Assembly: GCF_900101435.1 (NCBI RefSeq)
Contig: NZ_FMZH01000002.1
Span: 434,001 to 498,000 of the forward strand
Reading direction: 5' to 3'
Origin: Pedobacter soli
GTDB lineage: Bacteria; Bacteroidota; Bacteroidia; Sphingobacteriales; Sphingobacteriaceae
DNA: 64,000 bases
The translations under genes were made by a program, and so were the position numbers. Under the pieces are notes generated by a model. It was given only the letters and a program-made list of their open reading frames with translations, ran no database searches and was not told the DNA's origin. This document shows, one piece after another, positions 8,953 through 17,290 of the stretch (its first letter is position 1; each line of letters begins with the position of its first letter).

Positions 8953-9446
8953 TGTCAGGCTGAGCGGAGTCGAAGCCTACTGTTTTTTGTAATTTTTATG
9001 GCTGGTTATATTGTTGCAAACTGAAAGTGGCCTAAGCTTATCCCAATTGTCATTTATAATCGCCTCTTTCTTTTTTCGTGACCAGCCTTTAACTTGTTTT
9101 TCAAATTCTATGGCTTCATTCACATCTTCAAAGTGTTCGCAAAATACTAAAACTAATGGTCTTCTCCCAGCAGTATAACAAGTTGGGTTTACCGCGTTTT
9201 CATGTTCATAGATTCGCCTGTCTATATCGTTTGTAACTCCGGTGTAGTAAGAGGAGTCGGCACATTTTAAGATGTAAACGGTATAGGTTTTCATGTTTTA
9301 TGCTTTAAAGACACTTAGACTCCGCTCAGCGTGACAGGCTTTATGAAGGCATCTGATTGCCATCGTGAGTGGAGTGGAAGAATAAATATTTAAAAATAAT
9401 AATATAAGCTGTTCTCTATATCGCTTCGACTCCGCTCAGCGTGACA
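8953..9446. repeat. 24-bp inverted repeat enclosing the GIY-YIG gene
   Basis: The sequence TGTCAGGCTGAGCGGAGTCG AAGC (written split) at 8953-8976 is the reverse complement of 9423-9446 with one mismatch. A further inner copy of the right arm lies at 9315-9336. The left arm ends directly against the GIY-YIG stop codon at 8977. The unit looks like a small mobile or repetitive element, but no target-site duplication was identified. Confidence 0.6.
8977..9294 (-). CDS. GIY-YIG nuclease family protein
   Basis: A 105-residue single-domain GIY-YIG protein. The two motif strands appear as YTVYIL and YYTGVTND, followed by the catalytic Arg in DIDRRIYEHE (residues 26-27) and the metal-binding Glu in AIEFEKQVKGW (about residue 63-65). 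KGWSRKKKEA then NDNWDKL complete the domain. Stand-alone members of this UvrC/YhbQ-like group are often multicopy in Bacteroidota; their substrates are unknown. It interrupts a kinase/regulator pair and is enclosed by an inverted repeat. The final 15 residues (after LRPLSVCNN) are not part of the domain and may derive from repeat sequence. Confidence 0.88.
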   Translation of the reverse strand: MKTYTVYILKCADSSYYTGVTNDIDRRIYEHENAVNPTCYTAGRRPLVLVFCEHFEDVNEAIEFEKQVKGWSRKKKEAIINDNWDKLRPLSVCNNITSHKNYKKQ

Positions 9447-9490
9447 GGCTTTAAGAAGAGATCGAATTGCCATCCTGAGTCAATTCGAAG
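9315..9490. repeat. Two repeat units about 110 bp apart
   Basis: GACTCCGCTCAGCGTGACAG GCTTTA (split) occurs at 9318-9343 and again at 9428-9453. Each copy is followed by GAAG, about 15 bases, then TGCCATCnTGAGT and a GAAG end. The unit fills the 198-base gap between the GIY-YIG gene and the kinase. Similar GACTCCGCTCAGC units are familiar as dispersed repeats in Bacteroidota genomes. Confidence 0.6.
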
Positions 9491-9492
9491 AA

Positions 9493-11031
9493 CTAAACCA
9501 ACTCCAACGTTAAATGTACAAAAAACTCATTGGCACTTTCGCGGATAATTAATTCGTGCTTACCCGGATAAAGCAACGAAAGACGTTGTTTTACATTTTC
9601 GAGCCCGATACCACTTTTTAATTTTTCGGGGTCATTATCTGCCTTAATGTAAATGCTGTTGCTTACATCAAAATACAGGGTACTTTCTTTAGTCTGTAAA
9701 GTCATTTTGATGTAGGAAGGTTGTTGCAGGCTGATGCCATGTTTAAAAGCATTTTCGATAAAGGGGATCAGCAACATAGGGGTAATCTGCAGATTATTGA
9801 TCTGTTCTTCAATATGTGCATCAATCCGGATATCTGCTGACCGTGAAGTGCGTAATTTTTGCAGGTCGATGTAATTGTTCAGGTATTCTACTTCGCGCGT
9901 AAGCGAAATTTTATCCTGTGTGTTTTCGTGCAACATAAAACGCATCATATCGCCCAGTTTCTGAATACCTTCGCCTGTTCTTTCGGCATTTTCCTGCAAA
10001 GCCGTACCAAATAGTGTATTTAAAGCATTGAAAAGAAAATGCGGGTTAATTTGAGATTTTAAAAAATTTAAACTTGCATCTGATTTACCCAGTTCAGTTT
10101 TCAGCATCTGGATTTCCGTTTGCTTCTCGAATTTGTTTTTATAAATGTACCAGGCCAATGGGGTGGTAATACAAACCATCGCTATGGCTGCTAATATTAA
10201 AGTAACCGGCACAGTCTCGCCATTGCGCATAAACGGAACCAGCATAATTAACAACAGGAGCGTGATGAGTGAACTAACAGCCACATTACCCCAAAAGTAA
10301 CGGCCAAAACCTTTCTGGTTTTTACGCAGGTTTGGAATAATGTAATAAATAGAGCAGAAGGCAAGAAAAATATTCACCGGAGGCGCAATTAGCCAGATAA
10401 CCAGTAAATCATAATCGAGCTTAAACGAAAGCACTGCTGCAAACACCAAAAGCGAAATGAGCCAAATCCGGGTGGTGGTAAAAATCTCCTGAACAATATT
10501 GTGATTGTAATCCCTTAAAAACTGAATTTTATTTAATAGTTCAAGACCCCTTTCGTTAAAGAAGGCGTATGCATTAAATAAAAGGTACAGGAAAAATACG
10601 TAGGTAAAAGCCTCACCAAAAAGCATATCGTAAGCATTGCTCATGTTGTCGAAATCGACTAAGCGATAAGCCTGTGCATAAGTATTGGCCACCATCCAGC
10701 CTACAATAGAAAAGCCAGTTACCAAAATTGAAAGTATAATGTTTAGTGCAATATTATTCTTCCTTGATAGTTGTGGCATAAAACAGAAGTTGAACAGCAG
10801 AAAACTGATATAGACCACACTGATTTTGAACATTTCGGGCAGGAAAAAGTTCTTCATTACGCTGTAGTCGATGCTGCTTGCGCTAAAATGATAGGAATAC
10901 CCCGAATTATAGGTTGTTTGTGTACAAATGCTGATCAATGCCAGGATATAGAGTGTGGTTGAGATCCAGAACTCCAGTTGGTTAATGTTTTTTGCTTTTT
11001 CGGAAGCAGGATTGCCAGAAATAATTTCCAT
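9493..11031 (-). CDS. LytS-type sensor histidine kinase
   Basis: A membrane histidine kinase of 512 residues from MEIISGNP; an in-frame ATG 16 codons upstream is less likely. About eight hydrophobic segments occupy residues 20-300 with no large extracytoplasmic domain. The cytoplasmic part has the His_kinase motif SQINPHFLFNALN with phosphoacceptor His331, then an HATPase domain with the N box FIENAFKHGI and G box SGIGLENVKQRL. This domain order is typical of LytS/YehU-like kinases that pair with LytTR regulators, here the gene at 8265-8939. The signal sensed cannot be read from the sequence. Confidence 0.9.
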   Translation of the reverse strand: MEIISGNPASEKAKNINQLEFWISTTLYILALISICTQTTYNSGYSYHFSASSIDYSVMKNFFLPEMFKISVVYISFLLFNFCFMPQLSRKNNIALNIILSILVTGFSIVGWMVANTYAQAYRLVDFDNMSNAYDMLFGEAFTYVFFLYLLFNAYAFFNERGLELLNKIQFLRDYNHNIVQEIFTTTRIWLISLLVFAAVLSFKLDYDLLVIWLIAPPVNIFLAFCSIYYIIPNLRKNQKGFGRYFWGNVAVSSLITLLLLIMLVPFMRNGETVPVTLILAAIAMVCITTPLAWYIYKNKFEKQTEIQMLKTELGKSDASLNFLKSQINPHFLFNALNTLFGTALQENAERTGEGIQKLGDMMRFMLHENTQDKISLTREVEYLNNYIDLQKLRTSRSADIRIDAHIEEQINNLQITPMLLIPFIENAFKHGISLQQPSYIKMTLQTKESTLYFDVSNSIYIKADNDPEKLKSGIGLENVKQRLSLLYPGKHELIIRESANEFFVHLTLELV

Positions 11032-11230
11032 TGTGTTGATTTGTTTATGCCACAATTTTACAAAGCGCAATAATACCAATATTTAAAATGTGACAGACAG
11101 GGCTAAAAATGTGACGAACGACTACAGTTAATGTGTTGGATAGGATTTTTAGGATTGAAAGATTTTAAGATCAGGTAGTATAAGACTGTGCCATTGAATA
11201 TTTCCATCTTCCACATCTTACATGAATGCA

Positions 11231-11414
11231 TCAATGTGCCGTCAGATGTTTCCATCTGATGGTTATTTTAATCAATCAGCTATTTGAATTACGCCGATCA
11301 TAATCAATCGCTATCGGGTTATTCATTGTGCCGTCAGATGTTTCCATCTGATGGTTATTTTAGTCAATCAACTATTGGAATTACTCCTATCGTAATCAAT
11401 CGCTATCAGGTTAT
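11231..11414. repeat. Two tandem 92-bp repeats
   Basis: Units 11231-11322 and 11323-11414 are near-identical. Each contains a hairpin, CCGTCAGATG / CATCTGATGG with a short TTTC loop, and ends in AATCAATCGCTATC(G/A)GGTTAT-like sequence. They fill much of the 459-base gap between the divergent kinase and reductase genes. Nothing else is recognised in the gap apart from a possible -7 box for the reductase gene. Confidence 0.8.
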
Positions 11415-11418
11415 TTAT

Positions 11419-11426
11419 TATCTTTG
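11419..11426 (+). promoter_or_regulatory. Candidate -7 box upstream of the ArsC-like gene
   Basis: TATCTTTG matches TAnnTTTG and lies about 65 bases before the ATG at 11491. No clear -33 box is seen, so the assignment is tentative. Confidence 0.35.
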
Positions 11427-11490
11427 ACTAAATTTTTAAGATTAAGTATTTTTCATTTAATCATTCAATAATTCACTCATTTAATTTATT

Positions 11491-11838
11491 ATGACCGTTT
11501 ACGGAATTCCAAATTGCAATACAGTAAAAAAATCGCTCGATTGGTTAAAAGCAAACCAAATTGATTTCGAATTTCACGATTTTAAGAAAAAAGGTATTAC
11601 TACCGAAAAGTTAAACGAGTGGTGTAATATTTTTGGCTGGGAAACCGTGCTTAACCGCAAAGGTTTAACCTGGAAAAAGCTGACTAAAGAAGAGCAGGCA
11701 GCAATCAATAATCAGGACTTAGCTATTGCCTATTTAAAAGAAAATACCAGTGCCATTAAGCGTCCGGTTATTGAGCAAAACAACAAGGCTGTATTAATCG
11801 GTTTTGATGAGGATAATTATTTAAAAACACTAATCTAA
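11491..11838 (+). CDS. ArsC/Spx-family reductase (YffB-like)
   Basis: A 115-residue protein of the ArsC/Spx superfamily. The N-terminal motif VYGIPNCNTVKKSLDWL has a single cysteine (Cys9) in a C-N-T-V-K-K context, as in YffB-type proteins, instead of the CXXC of Spx. KRPVIE near residue 90 is the characteristic cis-Pro/Arg segment. YffB-like proteins are thought to be glutathione- or thiol-linked reductases, and true arsenate reduction is not established for them. No ars genes are nearby, so an arsenic role is not supported by context. Confidence 0.8.
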   Translation: MTVYGIPNCNTVKKSLDWLKANQIDFEFHDFKKKGITTEKLNEWCNIFGWETVLNRKGLTWKKLTKEEQAAINNQDLAIAYLKENTSAIKRPVIEQNNKAVLIGFDEDNYLKTLI

Positions 11839-11907
11839 TTCCGGTTGTTATAATGTTAAAGTTTGTTAAAAGCAGATTTTAAACGAATAACTAAATTACT
11901 TTTGAAT

Positions 11908-12651
11908 ATGCGCAAACTAATCATTTTTCTATTGCTGGCTATGCCTTTTGGTGCTTTTGCACAAACGGTTACTACAGGTACAGTTTTCGATTTTTCGAAG
12001 AAAACACTTTCATTACCTGGTGTAACCATTAGAAATTTGAACAGTAAAAAAACAACTACTACCAATAAAGAGGGAAGGTATACCATTGGGGCCAACGTTG
12101 GCGATCTGATCGAATTTTCTGCCGTAGGTTACCATACCGATACCTTATATTTAACCAATCTGCTAAACCGGACCATTTACCTGCCGGTTAAAACCAATAA
12201 TTTAAAGGATATCAACATCAGCGCGGTAAGAATGAACAGCCAGATTACTGATGCAAAAGACCCTTTGGCCGAAAAATATACCTTGCTTAGTACCGGAGGG
12301 AACCTGAACCGTAAACGAATGACAGATAAAGTTGGTGGTTTAAACCTGAACCTGGGCTACGGCAAGTACAAAAGGCAACAGCGTAAAGAAGCCGATTTAG
12401 AGGAGAAAGAGATGTACATGGAGGAAATTGACGAGAACTTTACCGCGAAGGCAATTACCGACTTAACCAAGCTGGAAGGCGAAGAACTTAAAAATTTCAT
12501 GATTATTTACCGTCCTTCGGTTGAGGCTGTAAAAGGCGAAAGACCATTCCGCTATAGCTTCTACATTTCGCGGGCTTTTGTTGCCTGGAAAAAATTAACC
12601 CCACAGGAAAGAAAATTGCAGGATTTGCCGAAATTAAAGGCAGATCAATAA
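11908..12651 (+). CDS. Secreted carboxypeptidase-like regulatory domain protein
   Basis: A 247-residue protein starting MRKLIIFLLLAMPFGAFAQT, a clear signal peptide; the frame extends 15 codons further upstream but without signal-like sequence. Residues 18-100 form a carboxypeptidase-D regulatory-like beta-sandwich (GTVFDF...LPGVTIRN, TNKEGRYTIGANVGDLIEFSAVGY), the fold found at the N-terminus of SusC proteins. The remainder is charged and contains no recognisable catalytic motif. The gene has its own terminator. Function unknown; cell-envelope location is inferred. Confidence 0.75.
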   Translation: MRKLIIFLLLAMPFGAFAQTVTTGTVFDFSKKTLSLPGVTIRNLNSKKTTTTNKEGRYTIGANVGDLIEFSAVGYHTDTLYLTNLLNRTIYLPVKTNNLKDINISAVRMNSQITDAKDPLAEKYTLLSTGGNLNRKRMTDKVGGLNLNLGYGKYKRQQRKEADLEEKEMYMEEIDENFTAKAITDLTKLEGEELKNFMIIYRPSVEAVKGERPFRYSFYISRAFVAWKKLTPQERKLQDLPKLKADQ

Positions 12652-12679
12652 CCAATTACTGGCTGATTGGTAACATTAT

Positions 12680-12712
12680 AACCACATATAAATCTATATG
12701 TGGTTATTTTTT
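12680..12712 (+). terminator. Terminator after the carboxypeptidase-like gene
   Basis: AACCACATATA at 12680-12690 pairs with TATATGTGGTT at 12695-12705 across an AATC loop, followed by ATTTTTT. Confidence 0.85.
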
Positions 12713-12745
12713 ATATTTACCTCCACAATACAACCTTATTATATC

Positions 12746-14731
12746 ATGAATATGACTAAACTATTTACTTTTTGTATGGTTTGTTGTGCTTTTGCGTTTT
12801 CAGCATCTGCCCAACAGGCTACTACACCTGCACCAACCAGCAATTATAATCCGGCTGAGGCATTTGGACCACTATTTTATACCCAAAATGGAAATGAATT
12901 CCGTTCTGCCATTGGCGCACCAGGACCTAAGTACTGGCAAAACCGTGTAGATTATAACATTACAGCTAACCTTGATGATACCAAAAACATGGTTAGCGGA
13001 ACGGTAACCATCACCTATAAAAATAACAGTCCAGATAAATTGCCTTACTTATGGTTGCAGTTAGACCAGAATACCTTTAAAGAAACCTCGCGTGGTTATG
13101 CAGTAACCCCTGCACGTAGCCGTTATGGTGCCCAGGGCGAAAAGTTTGATGGCGGATATAAAATCCAGAACATCAGTGTATCGCAAAAAGCTGCTGCGGT
13201 AAAATTTACTTCATTGGTAGAAGATACCCGTATGCAAATCCGTTTAGATCAGCCAATGGCTCCAAATGGCGATATCATTACCATTAAAATGGATTATTCG
13301 TATATCGTACCCAAAGAAGGATCGGACAGAACCGGGCATTTAACTACTAAAAACGGGGAGATTTTTGCCATTGCACAATGGTTTCCACGTATGTCTGTGT
13401 ATGATGATGTAATTGGCTGGAATACTTTGCCTTATTGGGGCGGAGGTGAGTTTTACTGCGAGTACGGTGATATCAATTTCGCTATTACTGCTCCGGCAAG
13501 TCACATTGTTATGGGATCTGGCGAATTGTTAAACCCTGCCGAAGTTTTTACCCCAACACAATTGCAAAGATGGAATGCTGCTAAAACCAGCGATGCTACG
13601 GTGCATATTCGTACAGAAGCCGAGGTTACCGATCCGGCATCCCGTCCGGCGAAAGATAAATTAACCTGGAAATTTAAAATTTTAAATGCCCGCGATGCGG
13701 CCTGGGCTTCATCAAAAGCTTTTGTTTTAGATGCGGCAAGGTATAAACTGCCAAGTGGTAAAACAGGTTTGGCCGTTTCGGCGCAGCCGGTAGAAAGTAA
13801 TGGTGTTGATAGCTATGGCCGTGGTGTAGAGTATGTAAAATCTACAATCGAGCACTATTCGTCAAAATGGTTCGAATATCCATATCCAATGGCGGTTAAC
13901 GTAGCAACCAATATTGGTGGTATGGAATATCCGGGTATTGTATTTTGCGGCTGGACTGCCAAAAAAGGAAGTGCGTGGGGCGTAATTGATCACGAATTTG
14001 GCCATACCTGGTTCCCGATGATTGTAGGTTCGAACGAACGTAAATATGGCTGGATGGATGAAGGTTTCAATACTTTCATCAATGGGATCTCAAAAAGCAA
14101 CTTTAACCACGGGGAGTACGCCAGTGCACCAACTGATATGAACAGAATTGGTAAAGCTGTGATCGGCAATCCGGCTTTCGAAAATATTATGCAAATGCCT
14201 GATGGAATGGCCGAACGTAATATTGGTGTTAACCTTTATAGCAAACCAGGCTGGGGATTAGATATTTTAAGAAACCAGATTTTAGGCGAAGACCGTTTCG
14301 ATTATGCTTTCCGCCAGTACATTAAAAACTGGGCATTTAAACACCCAACGCCATTCGATTTTTTCCGCTCGATGGAAAACGGGGCAGGCGAAGACCTGGC
14401 CTGGTTCTGGAGAAGCTGGTGGTTAAACAGCTGGAAAATGGATCAGGGAATTGCAAGTGTTGAAGCCGTTAAAAAAGACGATAAACTAGCTGGCTATAAC
14501 ATTAAAGTAGTAAACCTGGAGAAAATGCCAATGCCGATTATTCTGCAGATTAAAACCAAAAGCGGTAAAACAGATATCGTAAAAGTACCTGTTGATGTTT
14601 GGATGAAAAATACCAGCTGGTTGGTACGTTACCCAACAACCGAAGAAATAGAATCGGTAACTTTAGATCCTAATAAAGTATTACCAGATTCGAACCCTGA
14701 TAACAATACCTGGACAGCCACAGGTAATTAA
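12746..14731 (+). CDS. M1-family metallopeptidase
   Basis: A 661-residue secreted zinc peptidase. The start MNMTKLFTF is followed by a signal peptide ending in SASAQQ. The substrate-pocket motif appears as GGMEYPG near residue 391 in place of GAMEN, and the zinc site is HEFGH (His416, Glu417, His420) with the third ligand Glu439 in MDEGF exactly 18 residues later. A beta-sandwich domain precedes it ([19 protein letters not shown]). Bacteroidota secreted M1 enzymes are annotated as aminopeptidases; substrate preference is not visible. It is a single-gene unit between two hairpin terminators. Confidence 0.92.
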   Translation: MNMTKLFTFCMVCCAFAFSASAQQATTPAPTSNYNPAEAFGPLFYTQNGNEFRSAIGAPGPKYWQNRVDYNITANLDDTKNMVSGTVTITYKNNSPDKLPYLWLQLDQNTFKETSRGYAVTPARSRYGAQGEKFDGGYKIQNISVSQKAAAVKFTSLVEDTRMQIRLDQPMAPNGDIITIKMDYSYIVPKEGSDRTGHLTTKNGEIFAIAQWFPRMSVYDDVIGWNTLPYWGGGEFYCEYGDINFAITAPASHIVMGSGELLNPAEVFTPTQLQRWNAAKTSDATVHIRTEAEVTDPASRPAKDKLTWKFKILNARDAAWASSKAFVLDAARYKLPSGKTGLAVSAQPVESNGVDSYGRGVEYVKSTIEHYSSKWFEYPYPMAVNVATNIGGMEYPGIVFCGWTAKKGSAWGVIDHEFGHTWFPMIVGSNERKYGWMDEGFNTFINGISKSNFNHGEYASAPTDMNRIGKAVIGNPAFENIMQMPDGMAERNIGVNLYSKPGWGLDILRNQILGEDRFDYAFRQYIKNWAFKHPTPFDFFRSMENGAGEDLAWFWRSWWLNSWKMDQGIASVEAVKKDDKLAGYNIKVVNLEKMPMPIILQIKTKSGKTDIVKVPVDVWMKNTSWLVRYPTTEEIESVTLDPNKVLPDSNPDNNTWTATGN

Positions 14732-14751
14732 GAAATTGCTATCAAGCAGGA

Positions 14752-14787
14752 AGCCTCCCGATCTCCAGGATCGGGAGGCTTTTTTTA
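14752..14787 (+). terminator. Terminator of the M1 peptidase gene
   Basis: AGCCTCCCGAT pairs perfectly with ATCGGGAGGCT across a seven-base loop and is followed by seven T. It starts 20 bases after the stop codon. Confidence 0.95.
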
Positions 14788-14847
14788 TTGCAAAGTACCG
14801 ACGGTTTAATCTTCCATATCACTTAGTTTAGCAATAAATTAGATGTC

Positions 14848-15255
14848 ATGAGTAATCCACTATTAGAAATAAGCAATCCCGAAGGGATTTATGATCCACG
14901 TCCACATGGTTATTCGCATGTTGCCGCAGTTCCTGCCTGGAGCCAGCTGGTATTTGTTGCCGGTCAGGGAGGGAGCAGAACCGATGGTATTTTAAGCGCC
15001 GATTTTAGCACACAGGTGGCCATTGTGTTCGAAAATATCGCCATTGCTTTGGCTAGCAAAGGCTTAAAAATGGAAAATATTGCGAAGTTAACTACGCTGG
15101 TGGTCGATTACGACGAAGAAAAACACCAGATACTGATCGAAGAATCGACTAAAATCTGGCCCGACTTAAAGTTTCCAGTAAATACGCTTATTCCGGTGCA
15201 ACGTTTGGCTTTACCCGGCATGCTGATTGAAATTGATACAACCGCAATAGGCTAA
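14848..15255 (+). CDS. RidA-family protein
   Basis: A 135-residue member of the RidA/YjgF family. Canonical RidA hydrolyses reactive enamine/imine intermediates from PLP enzymes to ammonia and a keto acid. The VFVAGQGG strand, the KLTTLVVDY strand and the VQRLALPGMLIEID segment are visible; the Arg of this last segment corresponds to the substrate-carboxylate Arg of active members. It lies three bases upstream of a methyltransferase gene and is probably co-transcribed with it. The N-terminus ISNPEGIYDPRPHGYSH suggests a divergent Rid subgroup rather than archetypal RidA. Confidence 0.85.
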   Translation: MSNPLLEISNPEGIYDPRPHGYSHVAAVPAWSQLVFVAGQGGSRTDGILSADFSTQVAIVFENIAIALASKGLKMENIAKLTTLVVDYDEEKHQILIEESTKIWPDLKFPVNTLIPVQRLALPGMLIEIDTTAIG

Positions 15256-15258
15256 AGG

Positions 15259-15870
15259 ATGGAAAAGGGAGAACGCAAAAACGTTTATCAGGTTTACAAT
15301 AAAATAGGTGATTGGTTCGCCGAAAACCGCTATGCCGATTCGGTAGAACGTGTTTATCTGGATGCGATTATTGAACAGCTCCCGCCAAATGCCAGCATGC
15401 TGGATGTAGGCTGCGGTAATGGAAAACCGATATTGGAATATTTCATTACCCACAATATTCGTGCTGTGGGTATCGATGGGAGCGAAAAAATGATCGAACT
15501 GGCAAGGAATAATTTTCCCGATGCCCGGTTAATGCTTTTAGATATGCGCCAAATGCAACTCGGCGAAAAATTTGATGTGCTTATTGCCTGGCATAGCTTC
15601 TTCCATCTACCAGCAGAAGATCAGCCCGCCATGTTCGAAATTTTTGGCAATCACCTTAATCCTGGGGGTATTTTATTATTCACCTCGGGCACCGAAAGGG
15701 GCGAAGCCTGGGGCATGAACGGTGGCGAGAACCTGTTCCATGCTTCGTTAGCTACTGAAGAATATCGTGCACTGCTCGAAAGCAATCATTTTGTGGTGTT
15801 AAAACACCGGGTAAACGATCCCGATTGTGGTGGCGCAAATGTTTGGATGGCAAAGTATAAACCTCAATAA
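15259..15870 (+). CDS. Class I SAM-dependent methyltransferase
   Basis: A 203-residue methyltransferase. Motif I is MLDVGCGNGKP, motif II is GIDGSEKMIELA with the ribose-binding acidic residue, and LLDMRQM then DVLIAWHSFFHLP cover the later SAM-fold strands. The substrate cannot be inferred; similar small enzymes act on metabolites rather than DNA or rRNA. It follows the RidA gene with a gap of three bases, which implies translational coupling. Confidence 0.88.
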   Translation: MEKGERKNVYQVYNKIGDWFAENRYADSVERVYLDAIIEQLPPNASMLDVGCGNGKPILEYFITHNIRAVGIDGSEKMIELARNNFPDARLMLLDMRQMQLGEKFDVLIAWHSFFHLPAEDQPAMFEIFGNHLNPGGILLFTSGTERGEAWGMNGGENLFHASLATEEYRALLESNHFVVLKHRVNDPDCGGANVWMAKYKPQ

Positions 15871-15878
15871 TTTTGCTT

Positions 15879-15886
15879 TAACTTTG
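15879..15886 (+). promoter_or_regulatory. -7 box immediately before the VF530 gene
   Basis: TAACTTTG matches TAnnTTTG and ends four bases before the ATG at 15891. It overlaps the spacer after the methyltransferase stop. A -33 box is not evident. Confidence 0.4.
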
Positions 15887-15890
15887 CAAC

Positions 15891-16109
15891 ATGGCCGAAC
15901 AGCAAAAGAACAATCCCCTGCATGGTATTACCTTAGAGAAAATTGTAACCGATCTTCAGATGCATTACGGATGGGAAAAACTGGGAACACTAATCAGAAT
16001 TGATTGTTTTAATAACAACCAAAGCATCAAATCGAGCTTAAAATTTTTAAGAAGAATGCCTTGGGCACGTAAAAAGGTAGAAGATTTGTATCTGGATACT
16101 TTTCATTAG
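15891..16109 (+). CDS. VF530 family DNA-binding protein
   Basis: A 72-residue protein matching the VF530 (DUF2132) family. The signature is [12 protein letters not shown], then [28 protein letters not shown] and [13 protein letters not shown] solved family member has a compact helical fold that was linked to double-stranded DNA binding, but the cellular role is not established. It is probably transcribed from its own promoter directly upstream. Confidence 0.85.
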   Translation: MAEQQKNNPLHGITLEKIVTDLQMHYGWEKLGTLIRIDCFNNNQSIKSSLKFLRRMPWARKKVEDLYLDTFH

Positions 16110-16207
16110 TGATTGCATTTTGAATGATTTTAATATCACTAAATAATTCACGTCACCTTGCAACCTTTCCGCTAAAATGTCCGTCATCTTTTTCTAAACC
16201 TTATCCT

Positions 16208-16606
16208 ATGAAAAATATTGCCTATTGTTTTTTGCTGATACTTGCTTTAAGTAGCTGCGCCTTTTCGACTATGACAACTGTTTATTCCAAATCGAAAGGA
16301 AAGATAGATGTAACCCCTAAAGAAAATTATACCGTAACGTATCAGGTCGGTTTTGAGGAAAACTTAAAAGCCGACGTTGCTTATACCGATGAAAGTGGTA
16401 AGCAAAGTAAATTAGAAAATATTAGTGGTGAATGGGAAAAGCAGGTAACGCTAAAGGCAGGCACCCATGTAGAACTTAAAACACTGGCTAAAGCGAAAAC
16501 AAAATCGCGGGCAACATACAAAATCCTGGTTGATGGAAAAGTGGTAGCCGAATACATCCAAACCGGAAAAAGGTTAAGTTATATGCTTGCTTTCGATTTG
16601 CCTTAG
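16208..16606 (+). CDS. Predicted lipoprotein
   Basis: A 132-residue protein starting MKNIAYCFLLILALSSCAF; the LSSC lipobox places the lipidated Cys at residue 18. The upstream 28-codon extension of the frame is not signal-like and is left out. The mature part is short, polar and beta-rich, with a lysine-rich stretch (TLKAGTHVELKTLAKAKTK). No family was recognised. It lies between VF530 and a tiny secreted protein, all on the same strand. Confidence 0.65.
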   Translation: MKNIAYCFLLILALSSCAFSTMTTVYSKSKGKIDVTPKENYTVTYQVGFEENLKADVAYTDESGKQSKLENISGEWEKQVTLKAGTHVELKTLAKAKTKSRATYKILVDGKVVAEYIQTGKRLSYMLAFDLP

Positions 16607-16684
16607 TTCATCAAATCTTCATATTGATTTTAGAGATTTAATAAACAAAATAACAAGGTTTATTCATCTTTAAATTAAATAGAC

Positions 16685-16855
16685 ATGAAAGCAATTAAAG
16701 TTTTAGTAATCGCATTAGTAGCCGCTTTTACCATTAATACCGTAAGCGCACAAACCACCACACCAGCCAAAACAGGAACTGAAAAAACACAGACCAAAAA
16801 AGGCTATAAACATCATCATCACAAAAAACACAAAAAAGCAGCAGCAAAAGCTTAA
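16685..16855 (+). CDS. Small secreted His/Lys-rich protein (56 aa)
   Basis: A 56-codon gene with a cleavable signal peptide, MKAIKVLVIALVAAFTINTV then SAQ, and a mature part of only about 33 residues. The mature part is Thr/Lys-rich and ends YKHHHHKKHKKAAAKA. A strong terminator follows five bases after the stop, supporting a real gene. Similar short, basic, histidine-containing secreted proteins are common in Bacteroidota and uncharacterised. Metal or polyanion binding is possible from composition only. Confidence 0.7.
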   Translation: MKAIKVLVIALVAAFTINTVSAQTTTPAKTGTEKTQTKKGYKHHHHKKHKKAAAKA

Positions 16856-16860
16856 AATAG

Positions 16861-16893
16861 AAAGTCTTTCAGGTAACCTGAAAGACTTTTTTG
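16861..16893 (+). terminator. Terminator of the small secreted protein gene
   Basis: A perfect 13-base stem, AAAGTCTTTCAGG with CCTGAAAGACTTT, and a TAA loop are followed by a T run. Confidence 0.95.
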
Positions 16894-16966
16894 TTACAGG
16901 CCGGATTTATATTAAGTATAAGTTGTTGATCTTAAGTTGTTTTATGGTACAAATGGAAAGGATTTA

Positions 16967-16980
16967 ACGCAAACGTTTGT
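16967..16980. promoter_or_regulatory. LacI/PurR-like operator 1
   Basis: ACGCAAACGTTTGT contains the CAAACGTTTG palindrome with the central CG typical of LacI-family operators and matches 13 of 14 positions of the PurR-type consensus. It lies 310 bases upstream of the transporter gene in the 435-base gap after the small secreted protein, which otherwise holds only AT-rich sequence. Confidence 0.5.
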
Positions 16981-17141
16981 TTCGCATTTCAACTTAACCA
17001 ATTTTGCCATTTTGTATCATAAATCAGTTTTAAAAACGAAAGATAAAAATACACGGAAAATTCGTCAATTTATTGATTTACATATGCCTTATTCAGCTAT
17101 TTAAGCAGGATTGATAATTTTATAAAAAATAGATTTTTAAT

Positions 17142-17154
17142 CAAACGTTTGCGT
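17142..17154. promoter_or_regulatory. LacI/PurR-like operator 2
   Basis: CAAACGTTTGCGT is the same palindrome as operator 1 in the opposite orientation, with the ACGC/GCGT flank facing outward in each case. It lies 137 bases before the start of the CHR transporter gene. The two sites are 172 bases apart, a spacing that would allow looping by a tetrameric repressor. Confidence 0.55.
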
Positions 17155-17290
17155 AAAGTTTTAGCGCTTTTATCTCCTCCAAAATCTATAAATTAGGTTA
17201 TTAGAAAATGCAGGCTATCCCAAACTAACTGCTGTTATTTATCATCTTATAGAAAAAGAATATCAGGTTAAACCTTAAATAAATCAAAAT

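Noticed and set aside
11231..11414. Possible CRISPR array
   Set aside because: Only two 92-base units, directly adjoining, with no spacers and no cas genes.
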